Assembly (NCBI GenBank): GCA_023418995.1
Contig: JAEZYP010000003.1
Coordinates: 1-17,192, forward strand
Direction: 5' to 3'
Length of the DNA stretch: 17,192 nucleotides
DNA from: Bacillota bacterium
GTDB taxonomy: Bacteria; Bacillota; Clostridia; Oscillospirales; Acutalibacteraceae
The notes below the pieces were generated by a model. It was not told the DNA's origin. It ran no database searches and worked only from the letters and a program-made list of their open reading frames with translations. This document shows positions 7,532 to 15,179 of the stretch, in pieces. The position numbers and the translations under genes are program-made. The stretch's first letter is position 1. Each line of letters opens with the position of its first letter.

Positions 7532-7691
7532 TATAGTCAATTAACTCCAAAACCACCCAGTCTTTGCCGTCTGTTTTCCGTGCTGCTGCGTTGCACTCCT
7601 CGCCAGGCGCCAGCCTGGTTTCGTCGTCCGCCTTGCGCCACGAAAAATATACGCGCAAATACTTAGCCGTTTTTAAAGTTAATCGACTATA
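7532..7691. repeat. MITE-like palindromic element, long copy (160 bp)
   Basis: The ends are inverted repeats: TATAGTCAATTAACT at 7532 and its near complement AGTTAATCGACTATA at 7677-7691. The similarity continues inward, so the whole element is one imperfect palindrome with an inner hairpin CCAGGC-gcca-GCCTGG (7603-7618). The outermost TA on each side could be a target duplication. A shortened relative lies at 16577-16648. No transposase is encoded, so it would need to be moved in trans. On the minus strand it is open in one frame throughout. Confidence 0.75.
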
Positions 7692-7710
7692 CTATCCAAA
7701 GGAAATATAG

Positions 7711-7716
7711 TATAAT
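7711..7716 (+). promoter_or_regulatory. -10 element of the pyr gene run
   Basis: A perfect TATAAT lies 28 bases before pyrC. No good -35 is found at the standard distance; the bases there belong to, or adjoin, the right end of the repeat element. Transcription would begin near 7723. That leaves about 20 bases of leader, too little for a PyrR-type attenuator. Confidence 0.5.
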
Positions 7717-7743
7717 AATAAAAATACTGTTCGGAGGTACCGG

Positions 7744-9024
7744 ATGAGCGAATTACTCATTACAAACGCAAGAATCATTGACCCATCCTGCAACTTGGAC
7801 GAAATCGGGGACATCCTTCTCGCCGACGGCATAGTGCGGCAGGTCGGCGGCAGCATCACCCGCGAGGGAGCGCAGATGATTGACGCACAGGGAATGGTTG
7901 CCGCTCCCGGTTTGGTGGATATGCATGTTCACCTTCGCGACCCGGGCTTTACCCAAAAGGAAGATATTCTTTCAGGCTGCAAGGCAGCTGCGGCAGGCGG
8001 GGTGACAAGCCTGTTATGTATGCCCAACACCGACCCCGCCACAGATACGCCGGAAACGGTAAGCTTTATTCTGGAGAAGGCCAAAGCCGCCGACGCACGC
8101 GTTTATGTGGCGGGCGCAATCACGAAAGGATTGAAAAGCGAGGAGCTTTGCGATTTATCGGCGATGAAGGCAGCCGGTGCCGTCGCGCTGAGCGATGACG
8201 GACGCCCGGTCGTGGATTCGGCGCTCATGGCGCAGGCGATGCGCGCCGCTCCGAAGCTGGGCTTGAAAATTGTTTCGCACTGCGAGGATTTATACCTTTC
8301 TGCGGGCGGCAAGGTCAACGAAGGAACTGTGTCCGAGAAGCTTGAGGTCAAAGGGGTTCCCGCCGCTGCGGAAGACTGCGGAACCGCTCGGGATATTGCG
8401 TTGGCGGCGGCTTATCAGGTGCCGGTTCATATCTGTCATGTCAGTACGAGAACATCAGTGGCGCTTATCCGTGACGCGAAGAAAAGGGGAGTTCAGGTTA
8501 CGGCGGAGACGGCGCCGCATTATTTTGCCCTTACGCAGGAGGAGCTTCTCACCCGAGACGCGGATTACCGCATGAGTCCGCCGCTCCGCACCGAGGAAGA
8601 CCGGCTCGCGGTTATCGGGGGAATCTGTGACGGGACGATTGATGCAGTTGCCACGGACCACGCGCCGCATACCCCGGCGGAAAAATCGGATTTTCTCTCC
8701 GCCCCCAACGGGAGTATCGGGATGGAAACCAGTCTTGCCGCCGGAATTACCTATCTGGTAGATATGGATTATATCTCTCTGAGCAAATTGATTTGCCTGA
8801 TGAGTACCGCTCCGGCTGAATTGCTGGGGCTATACGCGGGAACCCTCGCAGAGGGCGCTCCGGCGGATTTGGTGCTGTTTGACCCGAAAGAACGCTGGAG
8901 GGTGGATACGGAACGCCTGCATGGGAAGAGCCGGAACGCAGTTTTTAAAGGCAAAGAGCTGACTGGAAGGGTCAAATTGACCGTTTGCGGCGGTAAAATT
9001 GTATATCAGGACAGAGCGTTATAG
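7744..9024 (+). CDS. pyrC: Dihydroorotase, class I
   Basis: It catalyses reversible cyclisation of N-carbamoyl-aspartate to dihydroorotate, the third step of pyrimidine synthesis. This 426-residue amidohydrolase shows the metal-binding HVHLRDPG (61-68), the Asn-containing CMPNTDPATD (92-101), SDDGRPV (150-156), SHCED (178-182), CHVST (231-235) and TDHAPHTPAEK (304-314). These supply the usual His and Asp ligands for the zinc centre and the substrate-binding residues. GGAGGT (7733-7738) lies 5 bases before ATG 7744. It opens a plus-strand run with pyrF 18 bases downstream. Its length and motifs match the class I (bacterial PyrC/CAD-type) enzyme, not the shorter E. coli class II form. Confidence 0.97.
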   Translation: MSELLITNARIIDPSCNLDEIGDILLADGIVRQVGGSITREGAQMIDAQGMVAAPGLVDMHVHLRDPGFTQKEDILSGCKAAAAGGVTSLLCMPNTDPATDTPETVSFILEKAKAADARVYVAGAITKGLKSEELCDLSAMKAAGAVALSDDGRPVVDSALMAQAMRAAPKLGLKIVSHCEDLYLSAGGKVNEGTVSEKLEVKGVPAAAEDCGTARDIALAAAYQVPVHICHVSTRTSVALIRDAKKRGVQVTAETAPHYFALTQEELLTRDADYRMSPPLRTEEDRLAVIGGICDGTIDAVATDHAPHTPAEKSDFLSAPNGSIGMETSLAAGITYLVDMDYISLSKLICLMSTAPAELLGLYAGTLAEGAPADLVLFDPKERWRVDTERLHGKSRNAVFKGKELTGRVKLTVCGGKIVYQDRAL

Positions 9025-9042
9025 AATAATGGAGGAAAGCAC

Positions 9043-9975
9043 ATGGCACTGGACAGACTCATTGAAGGAATTGTAAAATTGCAGAATCCCACGGTCGCGG
9101 GGTTGGACCCGAAGCTGGACTTTATTCCGGAGCATATCAAGGAAAAGACCTTTACACAGTACGGCGAGACACTGGAAGGCGCGGCGGCCGCGCTTCTGGA
9201 ATTTAACAAGGGCCTGATTGACGCGCTGTGCGGCATTGTACCGGCGGTCAAGCCGCAGTGCGCCTATTATGAAATGTACGGCTGGCAGGGTGTAAAGGCA
9301 TTGCACGATACAGTCTCCTACGCAAAGGAAAAGGGCATGTTCGTCATCACCGACGGCAAGCGCAACGATATCGGAACAACCATGCAGGCCTACGCGGCTG
9401 CGCATCTCGGCAAAGCAAAGATCAACGAGGGTGCGGTTACGCCCTTCGGTGGCGACGCGCTGACCGTTAACGCTTATCTCGGCTCCGACGGCGTAAATCC
9501 CCTGCTTGGTATCTGCGAGGAAGAGGATAAGGGAATTTTCATTTTAGTAAAGACTTCCAATCCCTCCTCAGGGGAGCTGCAGGACCGGATTTTTGAGGGC
9601 GGCGAAACCCTTTATGCGACGGTGGGGCAGCTCTGTGAAAAATGGGGCGAAGGTCTGCCGGGGAAATACGGATATTCCGGTGTGGGTGCGGTCGTCGGCG
9701 CAACGTATCCGAAACAGCTGGAGGAGCTGCGCAGAAACCTGCCGCATACCTTCTTTCTTGTTCCCGGCTACGGCGCGCAGGGCGGCGGCGCGCAGGATGT
9801 CGCTTCCGCTTTTGACTCTAACGGTCTCGGCGCGGTGATCAATGCCTCGCGCTCCATTATGTGTGCGTGGCAGAAAGCAAATCCGTCCGGTCAGGATTAC
9901 GCTAAGGCTGCCGCAGAGGAAGCAATTCGTATGCGCGATGAAATTTTGAAGGAGACTGGAAAAATCTCTTTTTAA
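9043..9975 (+). CDS. pyrF: Orotidine 5'-phosphate decarboxylase, type 2
   Basis: It decarboxylates OMP to UMP, the last step of de novo UMP synthesis. The protein has 310 residues, longer than the usual 230-240-residue bacterial form, which fits the type 2 subfamily. The catalytic signature DGKRNDIGTT (104-113) holds the Lys and Asp residues of the charged network, and VAGLDPKLD (18-26) and AVKPQ (68-72) supply other active-site strands. GGAGGAAAG (9031-9039) lies just upstream of ATG 9043. It sits between pyrC and pyrK with short gaps, so co-transcription is expected. The minus-strand open frames within it are shadows. Confidence 0.96.
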   Translation: MALDRLIEGIVKLQNPTVAGLDPKLDFIPEHIKEKTFTQYGETLEGAAAALLEFNKGLIDALCGIVPAVKPQCAYYEMYGWQGVKALHDTVSYAKEKGMFVITDGKRNDIGTTMQAYAAAHLGKAKINEGAVTPFGGDALTVNAYLGSDGVNPLLGICEEEDKGIFILVKTSNPSSGELQDRIFEGGETLYATVGQLCEKWGEGLPGKYGYSGVGAVVGATYPKQLEELRRNLPHTFFLVPGYGAQGGGAQDVASAFDSNGLGAVINASRSIMCAWQKANPSGQDYAKAAAEEAIRMRDEILKETGKISF

Positions 9976-9994
9976 TCAGTGGGAGCGGTAGAAA

Positions 9995-10756
9995 ATGAAA
10001 TATGATGTAATGCTCTGTAAAATTGTCCGAAAAGAGCAGTTAACAGGAGATATCTATGATGTGACTGTGAGTGCTGGGAGACTCGCGCAGCTCGCGCGAC
10101 CCGGTCAGTTCGCGCAGCTTTATGTTCCGGGCAAAACCCTGCGCCGCCCGATTTCCATCTGCGAAATCGACCGCGCGTCAGAGACCTTGCGCTTTGTGTT
10201 TCAGGTACGCGGCGAGGGTACCGCGCAGCTTGCGGAGCTGGATACGGGCGACACCCTTGACCTGCTTGCACCGCTCGGGAACGGCTTTGCCCTCGGTGAC
10301 ACCAGTCGGAAGGCTGTTTTTGTGGGCGGGGGAATCGGCGTTCCGCCGCTTCTGGAGGCCGCGAAGGCGTTCGGAAGCAACGCGACGGTTATCACCGGAT
10401 TCCGCAATCAGTCATCCGCAATTTTGCAGGAAGATTTTGTGCGGAACGGCAACCGTGTCATGCTTGCCACGGACGACGGCTCCGCCGGGCACCATGGGTT
10501 GGTTACGGACTGCATGGAAGGCCTTGCCTTTGATGTGGTATTTGCCTGCGGCCCTGCGCCCATGCTGAAAGCGGTGTGTAAAATCGCGCAGGAGAGGGGA
10601 GCGGAATGCCAGGTTTCCCTCGAGGAGCGCATGGCCTGCGGAATCGGTGCCTGCCTCGGCTGTGCCGTAAAGCTTCGCCGTGAGGACGGGGAAGAATATT
10701 ACGGCCATGTGTGCAAGGACGGACCTGTTTTTGATTTCCGAAAAGTGGTTTGGTAA
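9995..10756 (+). CDS. pyrK: Dihydroorotate dehydrogenase B, electron transfer subunit
   Basis: This subunit passes electrons from dihydroorotate oxidation, via FAD and a [2Fe-2S] cluster, to NAD. The 253-residue protein shows an FAD-binding RRPISIC (50-56), a nucleotide-binding GGGIGVPPLL (111-120), CGPAPML (185-191), and a C-terminal cluster site with C215, C220, C223 and C240 (CGIGACLGC plus a later HVC). All four cluster ligands are present. GGGAG (9981-9985) precedes ATG 9995. Its partner PyrD is encoded one gene further on. The two normally form a heterotetramer, so the gene between them is unexpected. Confidence 0.96.
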   Translation: MKYDVMLCKIVRKEQLTGDIYDVTVSAGRLAQLARPGQFAQLYVPGKTLRRPISICEIDRASETLRFVFQVRGEGTAQLAELDTGDTLDLLAPLGNGFALGDTSRKAVFVGGGIGVPPLLEAAKAFGSNATVITGFRNQSSAILQEDFVRNGNRVMLATDDGSAGHHGLVTDCMEGLAFDVVFACGPAPMLKAVCKIAQERGAECQVSLEERMACGIGACLGCAVKLRREDGEEYYGHVCKDGPVFDFRKVVW

Positions 10757-10788
10757 TTTGACCGATTATAAAAAGTAGGTGCTAAAAA

Positions 10789-11829
10789 TTGAAGAAGGTT
10801 ATTGGAAAAATACTGCTGTCTCTTTTGGCAGTGCTTCTCATTGCGGCAGGTGTTATGGCGTTCCTGTTCCGCAATGAAGCCGCGACCTTGCTCAGCCTGC
10901 GTCAGGAAAACGCCTATCCGTTCTACACCATGACCTATAAGGGTGATTACGGGTTTGACGATTTTCTTAAGCAGGGCGCAAAGAGCGACAAGGATATCGA
11001 GCGCTTTGTCACAACGCGGCTTCTTAAGGGTATTCCGATCAAGTTTAATGTGGCGCAAGGCGGATGCTCTGCTTTTGCGGCGAAAAATGAGAAGGGCGAA
11101 CCGGTCTACGGCAGAAACTTTGATTTTGACTATGCGCCGTCTCTGCTGTTGAAAACAAAGCCGGATAACGGCTACGCGTCTGTCTCCATGGTTAATCTCA
11201 GCTTTGCGGGATACGATAAGGATAACCTGCCAGACCCCCAAACGCTCAGCAGCTTTCTTACCCTTTCCGCGCCTTACCTTCCGTTTGACGGTATGAACGA
11301 AAAGGGGCTGTCGATGGCGCTGTTGGCTGTGCCGGAGGTTCAGACCCCACAGGATCCGCAGAAGGTGACGCTGAATACCACCACAATGATCCGACTGGTA
11401 TTGGATAAGGCTGCTACGGTTGACGAGGCGGTAGCTTTGATGAAACAGTATAATATTTACTTTTCCGGAGATGTAAAATGCCATTATCTCATAGAGGATG
11501 CCTCCGGCAAATCGGTGGTCGCGGAATATTGGGAAAATCGGCTGCAAACCGTCACTCCAAAGGAAAAGTATCAGGTTGCGACAAACTTTATTGCATATAA
11601 CGGATTGAATCTCGGCGAAGGATCAACGGAATTTCAGCGGTACGATACCATACATAACACGCTTTTGCGGGCAAATGGCGTAATCAGTGAAAAGAACGCG
11701 ATGAGCCTGTTGAAGGATGTGAAGCTACAGAAAACGCAGTGGTCTGTGGTTTATAATTTGAAACAGCTTAACGGCAGTGTCTGCATCAACGGGGATTATG
11801 AAAAGCCCCATTCATTCACCCTGCAATAA
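10789..11829 (+). CDS. Membrane-anchored choloylglycine-hydrolase-family (Ntn) amidase
   Basis: This 346-residue protein has an N-terminal membrane or signal segment (3-27) and a linear-amide C-N hydrolase fold (penicillin V acylase/bile salt hydrolase family). Counting from Cys93 (GGCSAF) as the family's first catalytic residue, Arg109 and Asp112 (GRNFDF), Asn170 (GMNEKGL), Asn266 (VATNF) and Arg284 (FQRYD) fall at or near the positions of the classic active-site set, so it looks active. In characterised members the Cys becomes the N-terminus, so removal of the first 92 residues would be needed; this is inference. The start is TTG 10789, giving MKK plus the hydrophobic segment. The next in-frame start, ATG 10855, would cut that segment short. 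The substrate is unknown. It sits between pyrK and pyrD on the same strand, with no visible terminator. Confidence 0.82.
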   Translation: MKKVIGKILLSLLAVLLIAAGVMAFLFRNEAATLLSLRQENAYPFYTMTYKGDYGFDDFLKQGAKSDKDIERFVTTRLLKGIPIKFNVAQGGCSAFAAKNEKGEPVYGRNFDFDYAPSLLLKTKPDNGYASVSMVNLSFAGYDKDNLPDPQTLSSFLTLSAPYLPFDGMNEKGLSMALLAVPEVQTPQDPQKVTLNTTTMIRLVLDKAATVDEAVALMKQYNIYFSGDVKCHYLIEDASGKSVVAEYWENRLQTVTPKEKYQVATNFIAYNGLNLGEGSTEFQRYDTIHNTLLRANGVISEKNAMSLLKDVKLQKTQWSVVYNLKQLNGSVCINGDYEKPHSFTLQ

Positions 11830-11882
11830 AAAGCTTCTTGTAAAGTGGGAATAATATCTTAGTATAAGGCGGAGTTTTGATA

Positions 11883-12797
11883 ATGGCGGATTTAATGGTT
11901 ACCATCGCCGGAGTGGAGTTCAGCAATCCCTTGATTGCCGCTTCCGGCACATTTGGCTTTGGTCATGAATTTCAGGAGTTTTACCCGCTCAGCACGCTGG
12001 GCGGCATTTCCTGCAAGGGAATCACCCTTGCGGAACGGCCGGGTAACCCGCCCCCGCGCATTGCGGAGACGCCGGGCGGTATGCTGAACGCGGTCGGGCT
12101 GCAAAACCCCGGCGTGGATTATTTCATGGAGCACGACCTGCCCTGGCTGAAAAAACAGGGAACGGTGATCATTGCGAATATTGCGGGCAATACGCTGGAG
12201 GACTACTGCAGGATGGCGGAAAAGCTGTCCGCGTCGGACGTCGATATGATCGAGCTGAACATATCCTGCCCGAACGTGAAGCAGGGCGGCGTGCAGTTCG
12301 GAACCAGCTGCGCGGGCGTGGAGGGAATCACCTCCGCTGTTCGCAGGCATTGTACCAAGCCGCTGATGGTGAAGCTCTCCCCGAACGTGAGCGATATCGG
12401 CGAAATCGCCGCCGCCGCGGAAAGCGCGGGAGCGGACGCAATCTCCATGATTAATACCCTGACCGGTATGCGAATCGATATCAACACCCGCCGCCCGATT
12501 ATCCGCAACAACACCGGCGGGCTTTCCGGTCCGGCGCTTCTGCCGGTTGCCGTGCGTATGGTATGGCAGGCGGCGCAGCGCATAAAAATTCCGATTGTCG
12601 GTATGGGCGGAATCTCAAAATGGCAGGATGCCGTGGAGCTGCTGCTCGCGGGCGCTTCGGCGCTCCAAATTGGCACGGCTCTGTTTACCGACCCCTATGC
12701 GCCGGTAAAAATTCTCGACGGGCTTAACGTCTACCTCGATCAGAACAACCTATCTTCTGTTACGGAGCTGACGGGGAAAGCGAAAATCTGGCGGTAA
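11883..12797 (+). CDS. pyrD: Dihydroorotate dehydrogenase B, catalytic subunit
   Basis: This FMN subunit oxidises dihydroorotate to orotate and hands electrons to PyrK. The 304-residue protein has FSNPLIAASGTFGFG (13-27), SCKGIT with the conserved Lys (43-48), NAVGLQNPG (69-77), NISCPNVKQGG with the catalytic Cys129 (126-136), VKLSPN (163-168), NTLTGM (191-196) and a phosphate-binding GMGGI (240-244). A Cys rather than Ser as active-site base marks a class 1 enzyme, and the presence of pyrK makes it 1B. A TTG at 11877 is in frame, but ATG 11883 is better placed after GGCGGAG (11869-11874). A weak TTGTAA/TATAAG pair (11838-11868, 19-base spacing) could be an internal promoter. Confidence 0.96.
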   Translation: MADLMVTIAGVEFSNPLIAASGTFGFGHEFQEFYPLSTLGGISCKGITLAERPGNPPPRIAETPGGMLNAVGLQNPGVDYFMEHDLPWLKKQGTVIIANIAGNTLEDYCRMAEKLSASDVDMIELNISCPNVKQGGVQFGTSCAGVEGITSAVRRHCTKPLMVKLSPNVSDIGEIAAAAESAGADAISMINTLTGMRIDINTRRPIIRNNTGGLSGPALLPVAVRMVWQAAQRIKIPIVGMGGISKWQDAVELLLAGASALQIGTALFTDPYAPVKILDGLNVYLDQNNLSSVTELTGKAKIWR

Positions 12798-12823
12798 CTC
12801 AATTCAAAGGATGGAATAACTTT

Positions 12824-13525
12824 ATGACACGGATTATATTAGTACGCCACTGCGAAGCGCAGGGGAATACGGACGGGGTGTTTCAAGGGAGCACCGACAA
12901 CGGAATCAGCGGGAACGGGGCGGTGCAGCTTGACCTTCTGGGGGTACGCTGCCGCAATATGCCCATTGACGCACTTTATTCCAGCCCCCTGAAGCGTGCT
13001 TACCTTACCGCGGAGGCGATTAACAAATACCATAACCTGCCCATACAAACCGATCCCCGTCTGAAAGAAATCAACGGAGGCGAATTGGAGGGCAAACGCT
13101 GGGAGGAGCTTCCGCTTCTGTACCCGGAGGAAGCAGCTCACTGGAATCGCGCGCCGCATGAGTTTTCCCCCAGGGGCGGCGAGACAATGCGGCAGGTCTA
13201 CGACCGTATGTGGGATGGAGTCACCGATATCGTAAAACAGAACCCCGGCAAAACCGTCTGCGTTACCTCCCACGGCTGTGCAATCCGGAATTTTCTCTGC
13301 CATGCGCTGAACAAACCGATTGAACAGATCAGTGAGGTTGGTTGGTGTGATAATACCGCAATCAGTATCATCGATTTTGATGAAGCGCTTCACAGTGAGG
13401 TGGTCGTTATGAACGACGCCTCCCACCTTACGCCGGAAATTTCGTTGTTTACGCACCAGACGTGGTGGCTGCCGCAGGAGAAAAAAGACAGCACGGAGGC
13501 TTGCGATGAAAATACTGGCCGTTGA
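12824..13525 (+). CDS. Histidine phosphatase family protein (phosphoglycerate mutase-like)
   Basis: This 233-residue cytoplasmic protein belongs to the phosphoglycerate mutase-like branch. The signature at the phosphorylated His reads LVRHCEAQGN (6-15), with Cys replacing the usual Gly of RHG. R58 (SSPLKRA), an acidic residue in EINGGELEG (82-90) and the second catalytic His in TSHGCAIR (H150) complete the pocket, so phosphatase activity is likely. The substrate cannot be told; family members include cobalamin-pathway and broad-specificity phosphatases. AAAGGATG (12806-12813) precedes ATG 12824. The gene follows pyrD by 26 bases and its last 20 bases overlap ruvX, which suggests translational coupling. 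Confidence 0.88.
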   Translation: MTRIILVRHCEAQGNTDGVFQGSTDNGISGNGAVQLDLLGVRCRNMPIDALYSSPLKRAYLTAEAINKYHNLPIQTDPRLKEINGGELEGKRWEELPLLYPEEAAHWNRAPHEFSPRGGETMRQVYDRMWDGVTDIVKQNPGKTVCVTSHGCAIRNFLCHALNKPIEQISEVGWCDNTAISIIDFDEALHSEVVVMNDASHLTPEISLFTHQTWWLPQEKKDSTEACDENTGR

Positions 13526-13934
13526 TCTCGGGCGCGCGCGCACCGGTCTGGCAATTTGTGACGAAGGGGAGCTGCTCGCGTCTCCTTTGGCAGTAATCCG
13601 CGAATTCAATATGGATCAGCTTGCGCGGACGATTGCCCGGCAGACGGAGGAAACGGCGGCGGGCTGCATCGTTGTGGGTCTGCCGCGGAATATGGACGGC
13701 AGCGAGGGCGAAAGCGCGCAGAACGCCCGCGCGTTCGCCGAAGTGCTGAAAAAGCTGGTAGACGTACCGGTGGAAATGCGCGACGAACGCGGAACGACGA
13801 TTACGGCGCACGGGTATCTGAACGAAACCGATACCCGGGGCAAAAAACGCAGGGCGGTTATCGACGCAGTTGCGGCGACCATTATATTGCAGGATTATCT
13901 GGATTACCGCCGGAATCATAGGAACAGCGAATAA
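13506..13934 (+). CDS. ruvX: RuvX/YqgF family pre-16S rRNA nuclease, RNase H fold
   Basis: This 142-residue protein is the usual length of YqgF/RuvX, an RNase H-like nuclease. E. coli YqgF acts in maturation of the 16S rRNA 5' end; a Holliday-junction resolvase role has also been proposed for the family. The likely metal ligands are D7 (AVDLGRARTG), E94 (DERGTT) and D120 (VIDAVAA). VVGLPRNMDGSEG (56-68) is the conserved central motif. GGAGG (13495-13499) lies 6 bases before ATG 13506, inside the end of the preceding gene. It is the last gene of the long plus-strand run and is followed by a terminator. A DUF1292 gene, often found near yqgF in Firmicutes, lies at the right edge of the window. 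Confidence 0.93.
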   Translation: MKILAVDLGRARTGLAICDEGELLASPLAVIREFNMDQLARTIARQTEETAAGCIVVGLPRNMDGSEGESAQNARAFAEVLKKLVDVPVEMRDERGTTITAHGYLNETDTRGKKRRAVIDAVAATIILQDYLDYRRNHRNSE

Positions 13935-13972
13935 AACAGGCGTCCGATAACCGGGCGCCTGTTTATTTGTTC
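13934..13972. terminator. Terminator between ruvX and degV, probably bidirectional
   Basis: AAACAGGCG (13934-13942) pairs with CGCCTGTTT (13956-13964), with T-rich sequence on the right and an A-rich flank on the left. It ends the pyr-ruvX run and can also serve the convergent degV. Confidence 0.85.
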
Positions 13973-13997
13973 TTATTTCGGAATACTGCCGGAACCC

Positions 13998-14873
13998 TTA
14001 ATCCCTGTTTTTGCCCAGATAAAACAGCGCGATGATGCCGGGGCCGGTGTGTGAGCCGACTACCGGACCAATGGAATTAATTTCAACGCGCTTTACCCCA
14101 AACCGTTCCTTTACCTGCTGCGCGACATATTCTGCGTCCTCCAACGAATCGCCTTGACCGATAAATATTACCTGGCTTTCCGGTTTCACCGCTGTTCTCG
14201 CCATATGCTCCACCAGAGCGTCGAGCGACTGGCGGCGGCCGCGAACCTTTTCCACTGGAATCAGGTGTCCTTCGTTGTCCACATGGAGTACCGGTTTGAT
14301 TCCCAGCACCGTTCCAACCAGCGCCGCCGCGCCGGAAACCCTGCCGCCGCGCTTTAGATGGTTTAGGTCGTCCACGGTAAACCAGTGCGCCAGACTGCCG
14401 CGGTTTTCTGTTACCCAGTTCCTCAGCTCGTCTATACTCAGACCCTCCCGCCGCTTTTGCGCCGCGTGGTATACGAGGAGCCCCTCACCGGAGGAGGCAC
14501 TCCGGGAATCCACCGCGTAAACCTTGCGCTCCGGGTATTTTTTTTGAAGCTCCTGTGTGGTTTGGAGCGCGTTGTTAAAGGTCGCGCTCAAACCGGAGGA
14601 AAAAACAATATACAGAATATCCTTTCCGGATTGCAAAACCGGCTCAAGAATATCGGTAAGAACCATCGGTGTAATCTGATTGGTGACGGAGGTTTCGCCG
14701 CCTCGAAGCCGGTCGTAAAAATCATGGGAGGAGATTTCCCGTTCGTCCGGATAGTTGTGGTATGTATCATCCCCGATTAAAAATTCCATGGGGATTACTT
14801 CAATCTCCATTTCGTTTACCAGCTTAGGAGACAGATCGCAGGTGGAGTCAGTAATAATCATGTAATCATTCAT
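13998..14873 (-). CDS. DegV family fatty-acid-binding protein
   Basis: This 291-residue protein has the two-domain DegV fold that binds a single fatty acid; in FakA/FakB systems it presents the acid to a kinase for phospholipid synthesis. Landmarks are the N-terminal ITDSTCDL (7-14), TSVTNQIT (61-68), the acyl-carboxylate motif FSSGLSAT (91-98), VDSRSASSGEG (121-131), DDLNHLKRGGRVSG (168-181), GIKPVL (191-196) and a C-terminal GPVVGSHTGPG. No FakA-like kinase gene is in the window. ATG 14873 is preceded by AGAGG at about 8 bases. A near-consensus promoter lies upstream, so the gene is transcribed alone, divergently from the NYN locus. Confidence 0.93.
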   Translation of the reverse strand: MNDYMIITDSTCDLSPKLVNEMEIEVIPMEFLIGDDTYHNYPDEREISSHDFYDRLRGGETSVTNQITPMVLTDILEPVLQSGKDILYIVFSSGLSATFNNALQTTQELQKKYPERKVYAVDSRSASSGEGLLVYHAAQKRREGLSIDELRNWVTENRGSLAHWFTVDDLNHLKRGGRVSGAAALVGTVLGIKPVLHVDNEGHLIPVEKVRGRRQSLDALVEHMARTAVKPESQVIFIGQGDSLEDAEYVAQQVKERFGVKRVEINSIGPVVGSHTGPGIIALFYLGKNRD

Positions 14874-14914
14874 TTCAGCAGCCTCTTTTCTGTTTGTGAA
14901 TCAAACTCAGTTTC

Positions 14915-14943
14915 ATTATAAAATATGGTTTGATTTCTGTCCA
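14915..14943 (-). promoter_or_regulatory. SigA promoter of degV
   Basis: Read on the minus strand: TGGACA (14943-14938), 17 bases, then TATAAT (14920-14915). Five of six bases match at -35 and all six at -10. Transcription would begin near 14908. Confidence 0.75.
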
Positions 14944-14991
14944 TAGAAGAAATCATAATACTAAAAGAAAGGGAATTATTATATAATTCTG

Positions 14992-15019
14992 TTGATAATT
15001 GCTTTGTTTAGTGTATAAT
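14992..15019 (+). promoter_or_regulatory. Possible upstream promoter of the NYN locus
   Basis: TTGATA (14992-14997), 16 bases, then TATAAT (15014-15019). It lies upstream of a second, equally good promoter at 15066, so the locus may have tandem promoters. Its TTGATAA is mirrored by TTATCAA at 15044-15050. Confidence 0.45.
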
Positions 15020-15065
15020 GCAAATAGGTAAATATAAATTTTGTTATCAATAAGTACATAATGGG

Positions 15066-15094
15066 TTGACTTTATTAAAAAAAGGGCATAATAT
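15066..15094 (+). promoter_or_regulatory. SigA promoter of the NYN locus
   Basis: TTGACT (15066-15071), 17 bases, then TAATAT (15089-15094). Transcription would begin near 15101, inside the palindrome at 15099-15114. Confidence 0.7.
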
Positions 15095-15098
15095 AAAA

Positions 15099-15114
15099 GT
15101 GTAACAAGTTACAC
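15099..15114. promoter_or_regulatory. Perfect palindrome at the NYN transcription start (operator-like)
   Basis: GTGTAAC and GTTACAC are separated by AA, a perfect 7-bp dyad 5 bases after the -10 element and spanning the predicted start. Position and symmetry suit a dimeric repressor. As RNA it would form a weak 5' hairpin. No regulator gene is nearby to assign it to. Confidence 0.45.
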
Positions 15115-15123
15115 AGCTAATAT

Positions 15124-15179
15124 GTCCTTGGCAGTAAGCCTCCCACTATAAGGGATGTGCCCAACCCAAGGACTTTTTA
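15124..15179 (+). terminator. Terminator-like hairpin in the NYN leader (attenuator or small RNA end)
   Basis: GTCCTTGG (15124-15131) pairs with CCAAGGAC (15166-15173) and is followed directly by TTTTTATTT. Inside is a second hairpin, TCCC/GGGA (15141-15144 with 15152-15155). It lies between the promoter and the gene, so transcripts would either stop here as a roughly 75-base RNA or read through into the NYN gene. It matches no riboswitch class I can name. Confidence 0.65.

Noticed and set aside
7717..7743. PyrR attenuator before pyrC
   Set aside because: Only about 20 bases separate the predicted transcription start from pyrC; no terminator or anti-antiterminator fits.
10699..11547. Minus-strand 282-codon frame opposite the amidase gene
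   Set aside because: The plus-strand frame carries a full, ordered catalytic set; the minus frame has no recognisable motif and an arginine/histidine-rich shadow composition.
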